64,000 bases of DNA from Petrosia ficiformis (GCA_947044365.1 OX345641.1:7091130-7155129), one strand, 5' to 3'. Counted from the stretch's first letter, positions 1-11,486 are shown. Translations and numbers: made by a program. The notes: generated by a model not told the origin, from the sequence alone.

Positions 1-546
1 GTGAGATACCACGAAAAAGATTAGATTCCAAAATTAAATTTGTCCCATCTTTTCATACTATCGCAAAAAGTATGCTTTTGGATATTTCAAACCTGTAATG
101 TTCTTGAGATACAGAACTGGAATTGATTGAGGAGATCATGGAGATGTACCTTAAAAATTAAACTATGCCAAATCCTCTCATCCTTAGTGTCACTGAAACT
201 GTCTTGGCATGATTCATTTTGCATGCCAGTGTAGGGCTTAAAGTTTGTTTACTTGCACTGGGCAGTCACATCAAACTATTGCTGTTGTATGTCCGAGCAT
301 AGGAGAACAGTACACTAAGTCAGGTAACAAAGTATAGAGTTAGTTGAGGACAAGAAAATATTCATTTAGAAGAATTACAATTATGTATATTTACTACATG
401 TAATAGTATTATGTACACCAAAGTACATGGACATGTTGGCTAAGTATAAATGAACTACATCTTATATAACAAACTAAAATGTGAAAACACCAATGTATAA
501 TCAACACAGTCACTAACAATAATTTAAAAAAAAACGGTTTTGTGCT
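1..546. other. 3' flank of gene A, duplicated beside gene E
   Basis: No gene seen. The stretch is the downstream flank of gene A. Much of it, for example around 20-60 and 370-480, reappears at 35,780-36,373 next to the end of gene E in the same relative position, so A and E share an ancestral 3' flank that B, C, F and G do not have. Confidence 0.75.
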
Positions 547-3500
547 TTAATTATCATAAAATATCAGGTCTTCTCTCCTACAAACAGGACCAAGTGTTGA
601 AACTACTCCTGGACCAACAGAAATGTTTCCACTATCTACTTCTTCCTCATCTTCCTCATCTTCTACTAAATCTACAGGACGCTCCACAACTGTGGAATTT
701 ACTCCAATACGATTGTTCTCATCTCCACTATCCACTAGCTCCAGTAAATTTACAGTTTCTTCTTCATTAGTAATCTTATCAGTACACATTTTACGTTTGC
801 ACCATTTTATTATAATCACACTAATGATCCACACTCCACCAATTGTAATATATGTCAGAGGTAACACTACCAATATGTAACTAATAATAACTGTCTCATT
901 ATGTATACTATTTGATGAATCGACTGATGTAAGAAAAGCAAGCATGTTTAGATCAACTAGTAAGAGTGTATCAGCAATATTCAGCCATCGATACTTGTAA
1001 GGATGTATCATGAAATGTAATGTACCGACAGCAACAAGAATAATCTGGATCACATAGTAAGGCATGTAGATATTTAAGATTATCCATGATAGTAGATATA
1101 CACCTGAGTACCAACGAAACTTGTCATCAAAACACGACTGGAATGCATCAAGTAATGGTTGAATACGAGTGAGGTTGAACTTACGTCTTAAAAGTGGTGA
1201 CAAAAACAACAGTAAAATGAAAGGGATAATTAAAAATACGAGAAGAAATATTGAAATTATCCAAGTGACTATATGATATGGATCTTTGAGGTATTGTATA
1301 TTTGGTTGAAGAGCAACTCTCCATTCTTTAACTCCACTCAGTGTAGTAGTCGGTTTCAATAGTTGAATACAAGTATCAGAAACAGACCAAAAGGAGAGAA
1401 GAATCAGGAGACAGATAGCTTGAATTGGTGAACTCTGTAGAGACAAGAATTGTCTTGGATAATACCGAGCTAGTAATACTGTTGATAATAGTACAACTGC
1501 AATAATAAATGGACCAACAAAATGGAGAGAGTAGTTCAGTAGTGGATTAATATTGGAGAAGAAACACCATGGAATTTCACCAAATATTTCTAAATTAAGC
1601 AAAAGAATGGATTGAAATATTGAAGTAGTGAAGTTTAGCTGAACATATTCTTTGTAGTATCCGAAAGGTATGAGTCTGAGTACAGCAATGAAGAATAGAG
1701 GCCCATACAAATGCCCAATACCTGTCTTAAAGCTTGCTTTTAGTCCTATTATGATCACAAATCCCAGGACAAGTTGAAATATAGTTGCAAGTACTAAAGT
1801 AACATAAGGTTGCCAAGGCTGACAATTTGAAGATGGAATACATTTAACAGCTTCAAAACTAAACACAGCACCTTCTCTACAACCTCTACACAATAGTCGA
1901 CCATATAATCCATTACATTGTTCATCTCGAGTAACAGGAAGCTGGTTGTAAGTCTGAGCTAGTCCTATGATCGGACAAGGTGGCAAGTCAGTCTTACAAT
2001 ATGGATACTGACATGGAGCTGTGTCATTGAGAGTGGCATTCAGTACATTATCTGCATTAATGTTTCCTAACCAGTAACCGTGTCTAATACATGCTACACC
2101 CAACATGAAATCACACTCTACATCATTACTAGCTGTATCCACACACTCACATGTCCCTTGGATTGATTGAGATTTTTGAGGTGTTTGAAATACATATCCC
2201 AAAGGACATGTTGTTAGATTCACATTTGCATATGCTTCAGTATTTGTATTCAAGCATACAAACCGAAGTTTATAATTAATTGAAGAATCATGATGTTCAG
2301 CAGTAGATGTTAAATATAGATTAGTTGTGATGTTATCAGTTGAAAGCAATGATGCTGCATCACCAGTTAACTGGACATACTTACAAAATATTAAATGATC
2401 TCCACATTCAAGAAGAATATTTATTGAACAAGATGTCAAGTTCCCAAAATAATCAGTAACATTAGCTGAATATGTCAATTTCTGTCCAGGAAACAGAGTA
2501 ATGGTGGAATTACTTTGTGGATTAATAATGACATTGCAAGGATTGGTAATGATATGGTCTCCCCTTACATCATCACTTGTTTTGGTTTTATCAATACACG
2601 GAAAAACAACAAAAGGAATAAACCAGGTAGCAGGTCCATTCTCGATAAAAATATCATCTGCAAGCATGCCAGCAGTATTATTAGAAAATGCTATTTGTTC
2701 AAGTGTACTACAAGGTGTATCAAAGTCATACCATTTATTACTTGGAATATAAATGGCTCCACCAATAAGTGCTTTATTTCTTTCAAATCTTAGAGGACCA
2801 GTAAGGTAGATTCTTGTGTGATCCAATGACATTCCTCCTCCATAAACTCCAGTGTTATTATAAAATATGATATTGTTAAAATACACAATTACATCTACTA
2901 GCTTAAGTGCTGTTCCAGTGTTGTTAATAAAATTAGTATTAGATATGTTAAAATATTGTTCATTGCATTGTAGTGGTATTAGACCTATATCTATGATGCT
3001 ATATCCAATCTTTTTTATCTTGTTACTTGTTAGATCTATATTCGACATATATAATCTATTAATAGTAATTCTTAAAATTTGCTGACCAGATGTATTATTG
3101 GAGAAGCGACAATTTCTGACAATAACGGCTGATGTAGAGTTGTAAGAATACACATCAATGGTTGAAAGAGATACATCATTGTCATAAATCCTGCAGTTAT
3201 CCAATACAAAAACAAAAGGCGTGACTCTATTTTTCGGTGTAATAGAAACAAGACCACTTTGACCTTTGTTTTGATACAATTCACATCCAGATATGTTCAC
3301 ATGAACTACATTTTCAATTATTATAAGTTCTGATTGTTTTCTATTGTTCCAAACTAAAGAGTTGTTTATGATAACAGTGTAACTGTCTCCAATAAACAAA
3401 CTTTCCATATAAGTAAGGGGTCTACCTCCATCAGTGAATATGCAGTTATTAAAACTCACTGTTAGTAAGTACATAAATGACATAAAAAACTGGTAAAAGA

Positions 3501-3915
3501 TAATATTTTCAGCATAAAAAGAACATTGAGGATGAATTAGGGGGGAAAGATTACCAGTAAACTCATAACGATTTACACTGAAGTCAAGAACAGGATTATC
3601 TACTCCAATAAGATACAAGTTAACTACTAACCATATCTGTGGCAAATTAGTCATTTCTTGATAGTATGTTATGTACACATACACTGAAATGTTAGTACTT
3701 TGAAAGACACCATGTATACTACTGATCCGATTCAAGACATAGGACAATGTATGACATGGAATAGATACATTTCCTTTCATACATTCTGATTGGTCAATTC
3801 CATCTTGTTGAACATATATATTGATATGCTGATCAGCTGATGTTAATCCATACAGTAAAGTGATCAACAATACGAGATACAAAACCTTTTGAATGAGAAT
3901 TAGTAGTGACATCAT
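547..3915 (-). CDS. Gene A: beta-helix ectodomain, multi-pass membrane protein (1,122 aa)
   Basis: Single-exon frame from an ATGATG pair to TAA. Residues 1-28 form a signal peptide. After it comes the motif IYVQ..G.DQSEC then SIPCHTLSYVLN, typical of the start of secreted beta-helix proteins. From about 100 to 560, repeated turns such as NCIF, GCELYQN, NCRIYDND and NCRFSNN, with GGGMSL and GGAIYI near 370-400, suggest a right-handed parallel beta helix with many N-glycosylation sequons. Residues 570-695 are cysteine-rich. About nine hydrophobic segments lie between 700 and 1040, with HPYKYRWLN in a loop. The acidic cytoplasmic tail is unusual: its VDSG..IGV..TV..RPV unit is present twice, unlike its paralogues. 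It is presumably a plasma-membrane receptor or adhesion protein; ligand and signalling route are unknown. It is not a canonical 7TM receptor. Confidence 0.9.
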   Translation of the reverse strand: MMSLLILIQKVLYLVLLITLLYGLTSADQHINIYVQQDGIDQSECMKGNVSIPCHTLSYVLNRISSIHGVFQSTNISVYVYITYYQEMTNLPQIWLVVNLYLIGVDNPVLDFSVNRYEFTGNLSPLIHPQCSFYAENIIFYQFFMSFMYLLTVSFNNCIFTDGGRPLTYMESLFIGDSYTVIINNSLVWNNRKQSELIIIENVVHVNISGCELYQNKGQSGLVSITPKNRVTPFVFVLDNCRIYDNDVSLSTIDVYSYNSTSAVIVRNCRFSNNTSGQQILRITINRLYMSNIDLTSNKIKKIGYSIIDIGLIPLQCNEQYFNISNTNFINNTGTALKLVDVIVYFNNIIFYNNTGVYGGGMSLDHTRIYLTGPLRFERNKALIGGAIYIPSNKWYDFDTPCSTLEQIAFSNNTAGMLADDIFIENGPATWFIPFVVFPCIDKTKTSDDVRGDHIITNPCNVIINPQSNSTITLFPGQKLTYSANVTDYFGNLTSCSINILLECGDHLIFCKYVQLTGDAASLLSTDNITTNLYLTSTAEHHDSSINYKLRFVCLNTNTEAYANVNLTTCPLGYVFQTPQKSQSIQGTCECVDTASNDVECDFMLGVACIRHGYWLGNINADNVLNATLNDTAPCQYPYCKTDLPPCPIIGLAQTYNQLPVTRDEQCNGLYGRLLCRGCREGAVFSFEAVKCIPSSNCQPWQPYVTLVLATIFQLVLGFVIIIGLKASFKTGIGHLYGPLFFIAVLRLIPFGYYKEYVQLNFTTSIFQSILLLNLEIFGEIPWCFFSNINPLLNYSLHFVGPFIIAVVLLSTVLLARYYPRQFLSLQSSPIQAICLLILLSFWSVSDTCIQLLKPTTTLSGVKEWRVALQPNIQYLKDPYHIVTWIISIFLLVFLIIPFILLLFLSPLLRRKFNLTRIQPLLDAFQSCFDDKFRWYSGVYLLSWIILNIYMPYYVIQIILVAVGTLHFMIHPYKYRWLNIADTLLLVDLNMLAFLTSVDSSNSIHNETVIISYILVVLPLTYITIGGVWIISVIIIKWCKRKMCTDKITNEEETVNLLELVDSGDENNRIGVNSTVVERPVDLVEDEEDEEEVDSGNISVGPGVVSTLGPVCRREDLIFYDN

Positions 3916-3967
3916 GTGAATACCACAAGGAGAGAGATAACTGGAACAAGATTTCTGTCTGTTTAAA

Positions 3968-4028
3968 AGACCAGAAACAAACTAGTAATATATAAGAGAG
4001 TGACTTAGCTAACTATATTTATATGGAA
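3968..4028 (-). promoter_or_regulatory. Conserved promoter block of gene A
   Basis: This block is shared by all seven array members. Read toward the gene it has CCATATAAATATA (TATA-box-like), a near-palindrome related to AGTGAGCTAAGTCACT (one arm altered here), then CTCTCTTATATATTACTAG. It ends 53 bp before the ATG. A promoter role is inferred from position and conservation. Confidence 0.6.
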
Positions 4029-4169
4029 ATACTACACTGCAAAATTAGAACTGTTAAAGTAACAAAGGTATTAGTTAATGCAGTTGCAAGGATTTACTAA
4101 TTAGTTGGTTGTTCACGATACATACATCTAACTCCGTAGCTACTTTGTACTAATTACATCAAAGAAAGT

Positions 4170-4300
4170 ACGTAAAAGATATATGTACCAAATATAATTA
4201 ATTATCATGCCTAATATCTCATAGTAAATGCACAAAGAAGGTGTGGAAACCTAAAATGATTCAATTAAAATATTTGTCTGCTTCTCTACAACTTCTACAC
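4170..4300 (-). repeat. Dispersed repeat, inverted copy
   Basis: Read on the minus strand, this contains AATCATTTTAGGTTTCCA followed by CACCTTCTTTGTGCA and the TAATATCTCATAG complement. Direct copies occur near 5,285-5,375 and 7,040-7,170, and again in the duplicated spacer near 12,740 and 14,510. The inverted and direct copies could be ends of a decayed DNA transposon of about 3 kb. Confidence 0.5.
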
Positions 4301-4321
4301 AATAGTCGACCATATAATCCA
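4280..4321 (-). pseudogene. 40-bp fragment of the array gene inside the spacer
   Basis: About 40 bases match the cysteine-domain coding sequence of the array genes (the stretch encoding GLYGRLLCR.CREG; compare 1,874-1,912 in A and 9,330-9,368 in B). The sister spacer at 11,741-11,770 has unrelated sequence between the same flanks. The shared octamer GCTTCTCT at the left edge suggests a microhomology-primed templated insertion. Confidence 0.7.
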
Positions 4322-4865
4322 GAGTATGGAAATATTATTGGATTATAATTACCTGTATATCACCATGCAATCATAACAACCTATATGACCAATTAAATTA
4401 CAATTTCCACTACTCGTTGGAACTGTACTACCAATAAATTATTTATTTTGACAATTTTATTTTGCAGTCTACTCCAGTAAGGCCAGCCCTGGATATACTA
4501 ATATTGAATAATTTCTTGAGTTAGCTAGATGTTATATTGTTCTCAAGTTTTTTATAGTTTGGCTGCCTATGCATATGTGTATTACACTTGAGGATATACA
4601 TGTAACTGAAAAAAACAAATTTTTTACAATCACTCATAGATTGTTTTTTTTTGCAAAGATTTAGAGTTGCATGATCATGCTGTTGACTTTACACTATTCT
4701 TTGCTACTGTACTTACCAATGAGAGTTATTTATATTATAATTGTTTTGCAGTGCACATAGTCGTACCTCCTCAATTATTAAAACTCTTAATTTAGGAGTG
4801 TACTAGTGGTTATTGATTAAAGTGTTGGCCCACTAGGTGTAGGCTTTTTTCGCCCATGAGTATAC

Positions 4866-5016
4866 TCAGCTCCACCTTTCAAATGAGGAGGTGTTCGTCA
4901 CCGCATCCTTCAGAGGGAATGCAAAGTTTGCCCCGGGGAGCTGGTTAATATTAGCAACTTGTGCTGTTCCAGTTTCCTCATTAGCCACATTTTGTAGAAC
5001 ACTTGTATAATTTATT
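4866..5016 (-). pseudogene. Possible coding relic of unknown family
   Basis: A GC-richer island in AT-rich DNA is open on the minus strand for about 44 codons. It includes ANEETGTAQVANINQLPG and FPLKDAVTNTSSFERWS before a TGA. A GTGGAG just before that stop could be a splice donor. No start or convincing acceptor is visible. The identical frame is present in the duplicated spacer. The family is not recognised; chance is possible. Confidence 0.3.
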
Positions 5017-7034
5017 TGTTAGTGGAATAGTGGAAATTGTAATTTAAATTGGCTGCATGGTGACATACATAGCATTTAGCCCACACTGGTCGGGAATAAC
5101 CACCACTCAGCACGGATATACCACCACTCAATTGAATTAACCTTTCTCAGATAATACATATATAGGCTACTGTAACAGAATTAAGTATAAACTGGGTAAA
5201 CACCACTAAATGCAAGTTAGAATCGGACCACCACTCCACATTAATTGTAATCCAATAATTTTAATTGCAATTTCCTTATCCTGGCTAATAGATGTACAAA
5301 AAAGCAGAATATTAAATCGTTTTAGGTTTCCAAACCTTCTTTGTGGATTTAATATGATATTTGATTATGTTATCATGCAGTGATAACAACCATGCAGTGC
5401 ATTGTAACTAATTAAATTATAATTAGTATCCTTGTAACTGTACTAACCAATACATTTGTTATTTTAACAATTATATATTTGTAGTGTGTTATCCTGGAAT
5501 CCATTCACATGCAAAGCCTCCGTTAATAAAAATAATACATGTGTAATTGTATTTTAGCTAGTAACTTAACATGACTAATTAAATAGTAATAGTATATATT
5601 AATTTCAACCAGGTGTTCCACATTTACGCATAATTAATTATTCATCTGTATAATTATTTCGTTTGATCCAACCTCTTCTGCAGTAAATGGTGTTGAGAGC
5701 AGCGTTTTATATCTGGTGGTTATTGTTTGATCATGAAAAGTTTCTCTGTCTAAATCATGTTTTCAAATCAAAGAATGAATGTATATCTAACTATTGACTT
5801 AATTATAATTATGTAACATGCATGTTGAGAATAATCTAATAGTTATAATATCTCACCTGAATCAAAATGATTTTTGTTTCCAAGAATGAACTCTCTGATA
5901 TAACAATGTGAAACTGTATAATAATAAAATATAAGAAATGGTCAATTGGAAAAAGAATTACTTACTCTTTTGATGAAGAAGTAGAGACACTATCCTATAT
6001 GGACTATAACTCCAGTCAAGTGAATTCTGCAGGCAATTAAGACTGTGATCAAGAGTTGAAGTTAGAATATGACCACGGCACTTTACTTATATGCAAAACA
6101 CTTTCACTAATTTCATTTGGCAAGTACAAATATGTAATATCCTGATTCCATGCATTCCTTACTACATGCACTTGAAGTGCAGCAGATTATAAGTAATTAA
6201 CAAGCTATATACAACAAGGAAGACAAACACCAATCAGGGTTTTATCTAGAGATCTTTGTTCGGGGGGGATGTACGCTTTCGATATGTACATGTATGTCAC
6301 AAAAATGTGGTTTGACAGCCACTACCTCTATTCCTGCTGTTTTACAAACTACTGTAGTCTGCGGGGAGTAGTACTATAATTAATTGAAGGTTGGGGAGTG
6401 TTGGAAGCTGAGCTTTTTACAATTCTGACTGTACTCATTTCTTCATGAAAGTAATAACATTTAATAATGTACTTTTATAACATAGTTACCACATGTCACC
6501 AAGAGTCCAATAAATAATTCGCCCACTCATCATTTTCAGTCTTGCATTGCCAAGCAACACTGAAGATTGGCTACTCCACAAGTCAAGCAATTGCCAGACA
6601 ACTTTTTAGGTTATATATCAGATCTTAGCTAATTGATAAAGGGTCTATGACACTGTGGCAGCAATGAGCCCAACCCAAATATTCAAGCTCTCTAATAGTG
6701 ATGACATTGTAGTCTGTGTTATATTAATATATAGTCTCATATGGTATAATAATAATTATGCTAGAAATACTGTTATTATTATGATTATAATTATCAGTAT
6801 GTTTTTGTTCTCACATAAGGCATGAAATTATCATATTCTGTGGTTTATGTAAGTAATATACTATTTTGAATACGTAGCTACTATACTATTCTTATATGAA
6901 GTAACGACTGCTAAACATTGATTAGTCACTTAACATGACTAATATAATTGGTTGTGTAGGTTGTTATGACTACTGCATGGTGACATACATGCAGTTATAA
7001 ATATTGCAAATTTTAATTATCCTTACATACTGTC

Positions 7035-7165
7035 TATTAGTTATACAAAAAAGCGGAATAACATTCTAATTAAATCATTTTAGGTTTCCAAACCTTCTTT
7101 GCGCATCTAATATAAGATATTGGACATGATAATTCATTATAATTGGTACAAATATCTGTTATCTT
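7035..7165 (+). repeat. Dispersed repeat, direct copy
   Basis: Contains AATCATTTTAGGTTTCCAAA then CCTTCTTTGCGCATCTAATA, the direct counterpart of the inverted copy at 4,170-4,300. The neighbouring TCATAACGACCTG...AATTAAATTATAATT also has partners near 4,365 and 5,385, and more weakly near 61,700-61,790. Confidence 0.5.
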
Positions 7166-7559
7166 GCAGTCATAACGACCTGTCTGACTAATTAAATTAT
7201 AATTTGCATCCTTGCACCTGTACTAACAGCACCTGAGAGAATTAATGAACATGACAGACAAACAAACAGACAGATACATACATCTGTACTAAATTATTGG
7301 ACTACAAATGCAAAGTACAATTTATTCTCATTATATTATGAACACTATAATCTGTTTATATTCATGATGACTGCGAAATTAGGATGTGTTGACTTTATAT
7401 GTAATATGGTGTATAGTTTAATGTCATAAGGTTAATACATGATTATACTGTAAGTCAATAATAAAGCAATGGATTAACATTTGACATACACAAAAAAAGA
7501 ATGGGAAGGATGATTATATGAAAAAGAGTGAGGTTAAAATATTGTTGGTCATTCCAAAC

Positions 7560-7765
7560 ATTCCTCCTCCATAAACTCCAGTGTTGTTATAAAATGTTAT
7601 ACTATTGAATACACTGTTACCACTTTCAGCTTAAGTGCTGTTCCAGTGCTGTTAATAAAATTATTATTACATATCTTCAAATCCTGATAGATACTTTTGG
7701 CGGTTATTTGCATGATGTTATACTCTGTTCATTTTATCTTGTTACTTATAAGATTTAATTATAAT
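7560..7765 (-). pseudogene. Array-gene fragment (beta-helix coil region)
   Basis: About 200 bp match the minus-strand coding sequence around the NITFYNNTGVYGGGM and NTGTALKLKDVIVYF turns of genes A-E, with indels that break the frame. The 3' flank of F (41,740-41,770) lacks the fragment at the matching point, so it was inserted or left behind in the flank ancestral to B and C. A second copy lies at 14,973-15,172. Confidence 0.75.
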
Positions 7766-8079
7766 GCTGCACACTTTTCAAATAATTATCCTTTTTGTCA
7801 TCGTTTGTTAATCTCTCCAAACTAACATTTCCTGAGGCCATGGTGTAAGTTAATGACCATTATGTAACATGTACATTAAGAAAATATTTATTTCAAAGTA
7901 TTAAAATTATGTACATTTATTACAAGTAATATACAAATAGTATTATGTGTACTAAAGAGCCTGACTAAATAATGAACTACATGTTACATGAGAATCTAAA
8001 ACAACATTAATGTATAATTAATACAGTCACTAGCAATAACACACATCAATTTAAGGAAAAACAAATGGTTTTGTTATCT

Positions 8080-11000
8080 TTAATTATCATCAAATATCAG
8101 GGATTCTCTCATACAAACAGGACGCTCCAGAACTGTTGAGCTTACTCCAATATGAATGTCTATATCTCCACTGTCCACTACCTCCTCTTCTTCCTCATCT
8201 TCTAATAAATTTACTAGTTCTTCATTAGTATTCTTACCAGTATACACTTTACGTTTGCACCATTTTATAATAATCACACTAATGATCCACACTCCACCAA
8301 TTGTAATATATGTCAGAGGTAGCAGTACCAATATGTAACTAATAGGTACTGTCTCTTTATGTATACTATTTGGTGATTCGACTGATGTAAAGAAAACAAG
8401 CATGTTTAGATCAACTAGTAAGAGTGTATCAACAATATTCAGCCATCGATACTTGTAAGGTTGTATCATGAAATGTAATGTACCAACAGCAACAAGAATA
8501 ATCTCCATCACATAGTAAGGCATGTTGATATTTAAGATTATCCACGATAGTAGATATACACCTGAGTACCAGCGAAACTTGTCATCATAACACGACTGAA
8601 ATGCATCCAGTAATGGTTGAATACGAGTGAGGTTGAACTTACGTCTTAAAAGTGGTGACAGAAACAACAATAACATGAAAGGAACAAGTAGAAACATGAG
8701 AAGGACTGTTGATATTATCCAAGTGACTATATGATATGGATCTTTGAGATATTGTATATTTGGTTGAAGAGCAACTCTCCACCCTTTAACTCCACTCAGT
8801 GTAGTAGTAGGTTTCAATAGTTGAATACAAGTATCAGAAACAGACCAAAAGGAAAGAAGAATCAGGAGACAGATAGCTTGAACTGGTGACTTCTGTAGAG
8901 ACAAGAATTGTCTTGGATAATATCGAGCTAGTAATACTGTTGATAATAGTACAACTGCAATAATAAATGGACCAATAAAATGGAGAGAGTAGTTCAGTAG
9001 TGGATTAATATTGGAGAAGAAACACCATGGAATTTCACCAAATAATTCTAAATTAAGTAAAAGAACGGATTGAAATATTGAAACAGTAAATTTTAGCTGA
9101 ACATATTCTTTGTAGTATCCAAAAGGTATGAGTCTGAGTACAGCAATGAAGAATAGAGGCCCATACAAATGTCCAATACCTAACTTAAAGCTTGCTTTTA
9201 GGCCTATTACGATCCCAAATCCCAGAACAAGTTGAAATATAATTGCAAGTACTAAAGTAACATAAGGTTGCCATGGTTGACAATTTGATGATGGAATACA
9301 TTTAACAGCTTCAAAACTAAACACGGCACCTTCTCTACAACTTCTACACAATAGTCGACCATATAATTCATTACATTGTTCGTCTTGAGTAACAGGAAGC
9401 TGGTTGTAAGTCTGAGATAAACCTATGATCGGACAAGGTGGTAAGTCAGTCTTACAATATGGATACTGACATGGAGCTGTGTCATTGAGAGTGGCATTCA
9501 GTACATTATCTGCATTAATGTTTCCTAACCAGTAACCATGTCTAATACATGCTACACCCAATATTAAATCACACTGTACATCATTACGAGCTGTATTCAC
9601 ACACTCACATGTCCCTTGGAGTGCAATTGATTGAGATTTTTGAGGTGTTTGAAAAACATATCCCAAAGGACAAGTTGTTAGATTGACATTTGCATATGTA
9701 TTACTACTCTCTGTATTCAAGCATACAAACAGAAGTTTTATTGAAGAATCATGGTGTTCAAAAGCAGATGTAAAATGTAGATTAGTTGTAATGTTACCAG
9801 TTGAAAGCAATGATGCTGGATCACCAGCTAACTGCACATACTTACAAAATATTAAATGATCTCCACATTGAAGAAGAATATTTATTGAACAAGATGTCAA
9901 GTTACCAAAATAATCAGTAACATTAGCTGAATATGTCAATTTCTGTCCAGGAAACAAAGTAATGGTGAAATTACTCTGTGGATTTATGATAACATGGTAA
10001 GGACCAGAAATGATATGGTCTCCCCTTACATCATTTGTTTTAGTTTCGTTAATACACGGAAAGGTAACAAAAGGAATAAACCAGGTTGCAGGTCCATCTT
10101 CAATAAAAACATCAGCTCCAAGTGCAAGAGCAGTATTATTAGAAAATGTTATTTGTTCAAGTGTAGTACAAGGTGAATTATAACTATACCTTTTATTTTT
10201 TGCAATATAAATAGCTCCACCAATAAGTGCTTTATTTCTTTCAAATTTTAGAGGACCAGTAAGGTAGATTCTTGTGTGATCCAATGACATTCCTCCTCCG
10301 TAAACTCCAGTGTTATTATAAAATGTTATATTGTTGAAATACACGATTACATCTTTCAGCTTAAGTGCTGTTCCAGTGTTGTTAATAAAACTAATATTAG
10401 ATATATTACAATATTGTCCTCCATTGGATAGTGTTGGTGTTATTTCTATGATGCTATTTCCAATTCTTTTTACCTTGTTACTTATTAGAATTGAATTCCA
10501 CACATATAATATATCAATAGTAATGATTAAAATTTTTCCACCCGATGTATTATTGGAGAAACGACAATCAATGACAATAATAGTTGAAGTAGAGTTGTAA
10601 CCATCCATATTAATGGTTGAAATAGATACATCATTGTCATAAATCTTGCAGTTGTCCAATATAAAAAGAAAAGGTGTGACTTTATTTTTCGGTATAATAG
10701 CAATAAGATAAGCTTGACCTTTGTTTTGATAGAATTCACATCCAGATATGTTCACATAAACTACATTTTTAATTGATATAAGTACTGATTGATTACTATT
10801 GTTACGAAATAAACAGTTGCTTATGGTAAGATTGTACATGCTCGTAATATGCAAACCTTCCTTGTCAGTAAGTGCTCTACCTCCATTAGTGAATATGCAG
10901 TTATTAAAAGTCACTGTTAGAAAGTAGTTAAGTGATATATAAAACTGGTAAAAGGTAATATTTTCAGCGTAAAAAGAACTTCCACCTTGATGATGAATTA

Positions 11001-11370
11001 GGGCAAAAAGGTTACCACTAAAGTCATAACGACTTCCACTGAAGTTAAGAACAGGATTATCAACTCCAATAAGGTACAAGTTAACTAGTAACCATATCTG
11101 TGGCAAATCAATCATTTCTTGATAGTATGTTATATACACTGAAATGTTTGTACTTTGAAAGACATCGTTTCTATTACTGATCTCATTCAAGACATAGGAC
11201 AAGGTATGACATGGAATAGAATCATTACCTTTTATGCATTGTGATTGGTCGGTTCCATTTGGTTGAACATATATAGTGATATGCTGATCAGCTGATGCTA
11301 ATCCATACAGTAATGTGATCAACAATATGAGATACAAAACCTTTTGATTGAGAATTAGTAGTGACATCAT
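8080..11370 (-). CDS. Gene B: beta-helix ectodomain, multi-pass membrane protein (1,096 aa)
   Basis: Single-exon paralogue of A. I chose the ATG at 11,370 because the longer open frame upstream lacks an ATG and lies in the leader shared by the family. The signal peptide is followed by IYVQPNGTDQSQC; beta-helix turns extend to about 555 and the cysteine-rich domain covers 563-690. Hydrophobic segments occupy 695-1036, and a tail with EDEEEEEVVDSGDID ends in RESLIFDDN. The last ~40 residues and the 3' flank are identical or nearly so to gene C, while the ectodomain is closer to A and to pseudogene F. That mosaic pattern suggests conversion or unequal crossing-over. Function is inferred as a cell-surface recognition protein; ligand unknown. 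Confidence 0.9.
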   Translation of the reverse strand: MMSLLILNQKVLYLILLITLLYGLASADQHITIYVQPNGTDQSQCIKGNDSIPCHTLSYVLNEISNRNDVFQSTNISVYITYYQEMIDLPQIWLLVNLYLIGVDNPVLNFSGSRYDFSGNLFALIHHQGGSSFYAENITFYQFYISLNYFLTVTFNNCIFTNGGRALTDKEGLHITSMYNLTISNCLFRNNSNQSVLISIKNVVYVNISGCEFYQNKGQAYLIAIIPKNKVTPFLFILDNCKIYDNDVSISTINMDGYNSTSTIIVIDCRFSNNTSGGKILIITIDILYVWNSILISNKVKRIGNSIIEITPTLSNGGQYCNISNISFINNTGTALKLKDVIVYFNNITFYNNTGVYGGGMSLDHTRIYLTGPLKFERNKALIGGAIYIAKNKRYSYNSPCTTLEQITFSNNTALALGADVFIEDGPATWFIPFVTFPCINETKTNDVRGDHIISGPYHVIINPQSNFTITLFPGQKLTYSANVTDYFGNLTSCSINILLQCGDHLIFCKYVQLAGDPASLLSTGNITTNLHFTSAFEHHDSSIKLLFVCLNTESSNTYANVNLTTCPLGYVFQTPQKSQSIALQGTCECVNTARNDVQCDLILGVACIRHGYWLGNINADNVLNATLNDTAPCQYPYCKTDLPPCPIIGLSQTYNQLPVTQDEQCNELYGRLLCRSCREGAVFSFEAVKCIPSSNCQPWQPYVTLVLAIIFQLVLGFGIVIGLKASFKLGIGHLYGPLFFIAVLRLIPFGYYKEYVQLKFTVSIFQSVLLLNLELFGEIPWCFFSNINPLLNYSLHFIGPFIIAVVLLSTVLLARYYPRQFLSLQKSPVQAICLLILLSFWSVSDTCIQLLKPTTTLSGVKGWRVALQPNIQYLKDPYHIVTWIISTVLLMFLLVPFMLLLFLSPLLRRKFNLTRIQPLLDAFQSCYDDKFRWYSGVYLLSWIILNINMPYYVMEIILVAVGTLHFMIQPYKYRWLNIVDTLLLVDLNMLVFFTSVESPNSIHKETVPISYILVLLPLTYITIGGVWIISVIIIKWCKRKVYTGKNTNEELVNLLEDEEEEEVVDSGDIDIHIGVSSTVLERPVCMRESLIFDDN

Positions 11371-11427
11371 GTGAATACCACAATACAAGGAGAGAGATAA
11401 CTGGAACAAAATTTCTCTTTGTATACA

Positions 11428-11486
11428 AGACCAGAAACAAACTAGTAATATATAAGAGAGTGACTTAGCTCAATATATTTATATGG
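11428..11486 (-). promoter_or_regulatory. Conserved promoter block of gene B
   Basis: Same block as at gene A. The palindrome's outer arm is altered (reads TTGAGCTAAGTCACT on the minus strand); the TATAAATATA element is intact. Ends 58 bp before the ATG. Confidence 0.6.

Larger units (their letters stand above)
3916..8079. repeat. Intergenic segmental duplication, copy 1 (between A and B)
   Basis: Nearly the whole A-B spacer matches the B-C spacer at 11,371-15,482, with scattered substitutions and a few indels. For example, about 45 bp around 7,100-7,145 is missing from the second copy. Homology runs into the last ~130 bp of genes B and C, then falls off inside the coding regions. The offset is about 7.4 kb, so the unit behaves as a tandem duplication of spacer plus gene. 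No intact gene is seen inside; relics are listed separately. Confidence 0.85.

Noticed and set aside
11371..11409. Longer N-terminus for gene B
   Set aside because: The extension lacks an ATG and corresponds to the shared 5' leader, which is out of frame or interrupted in relatives.
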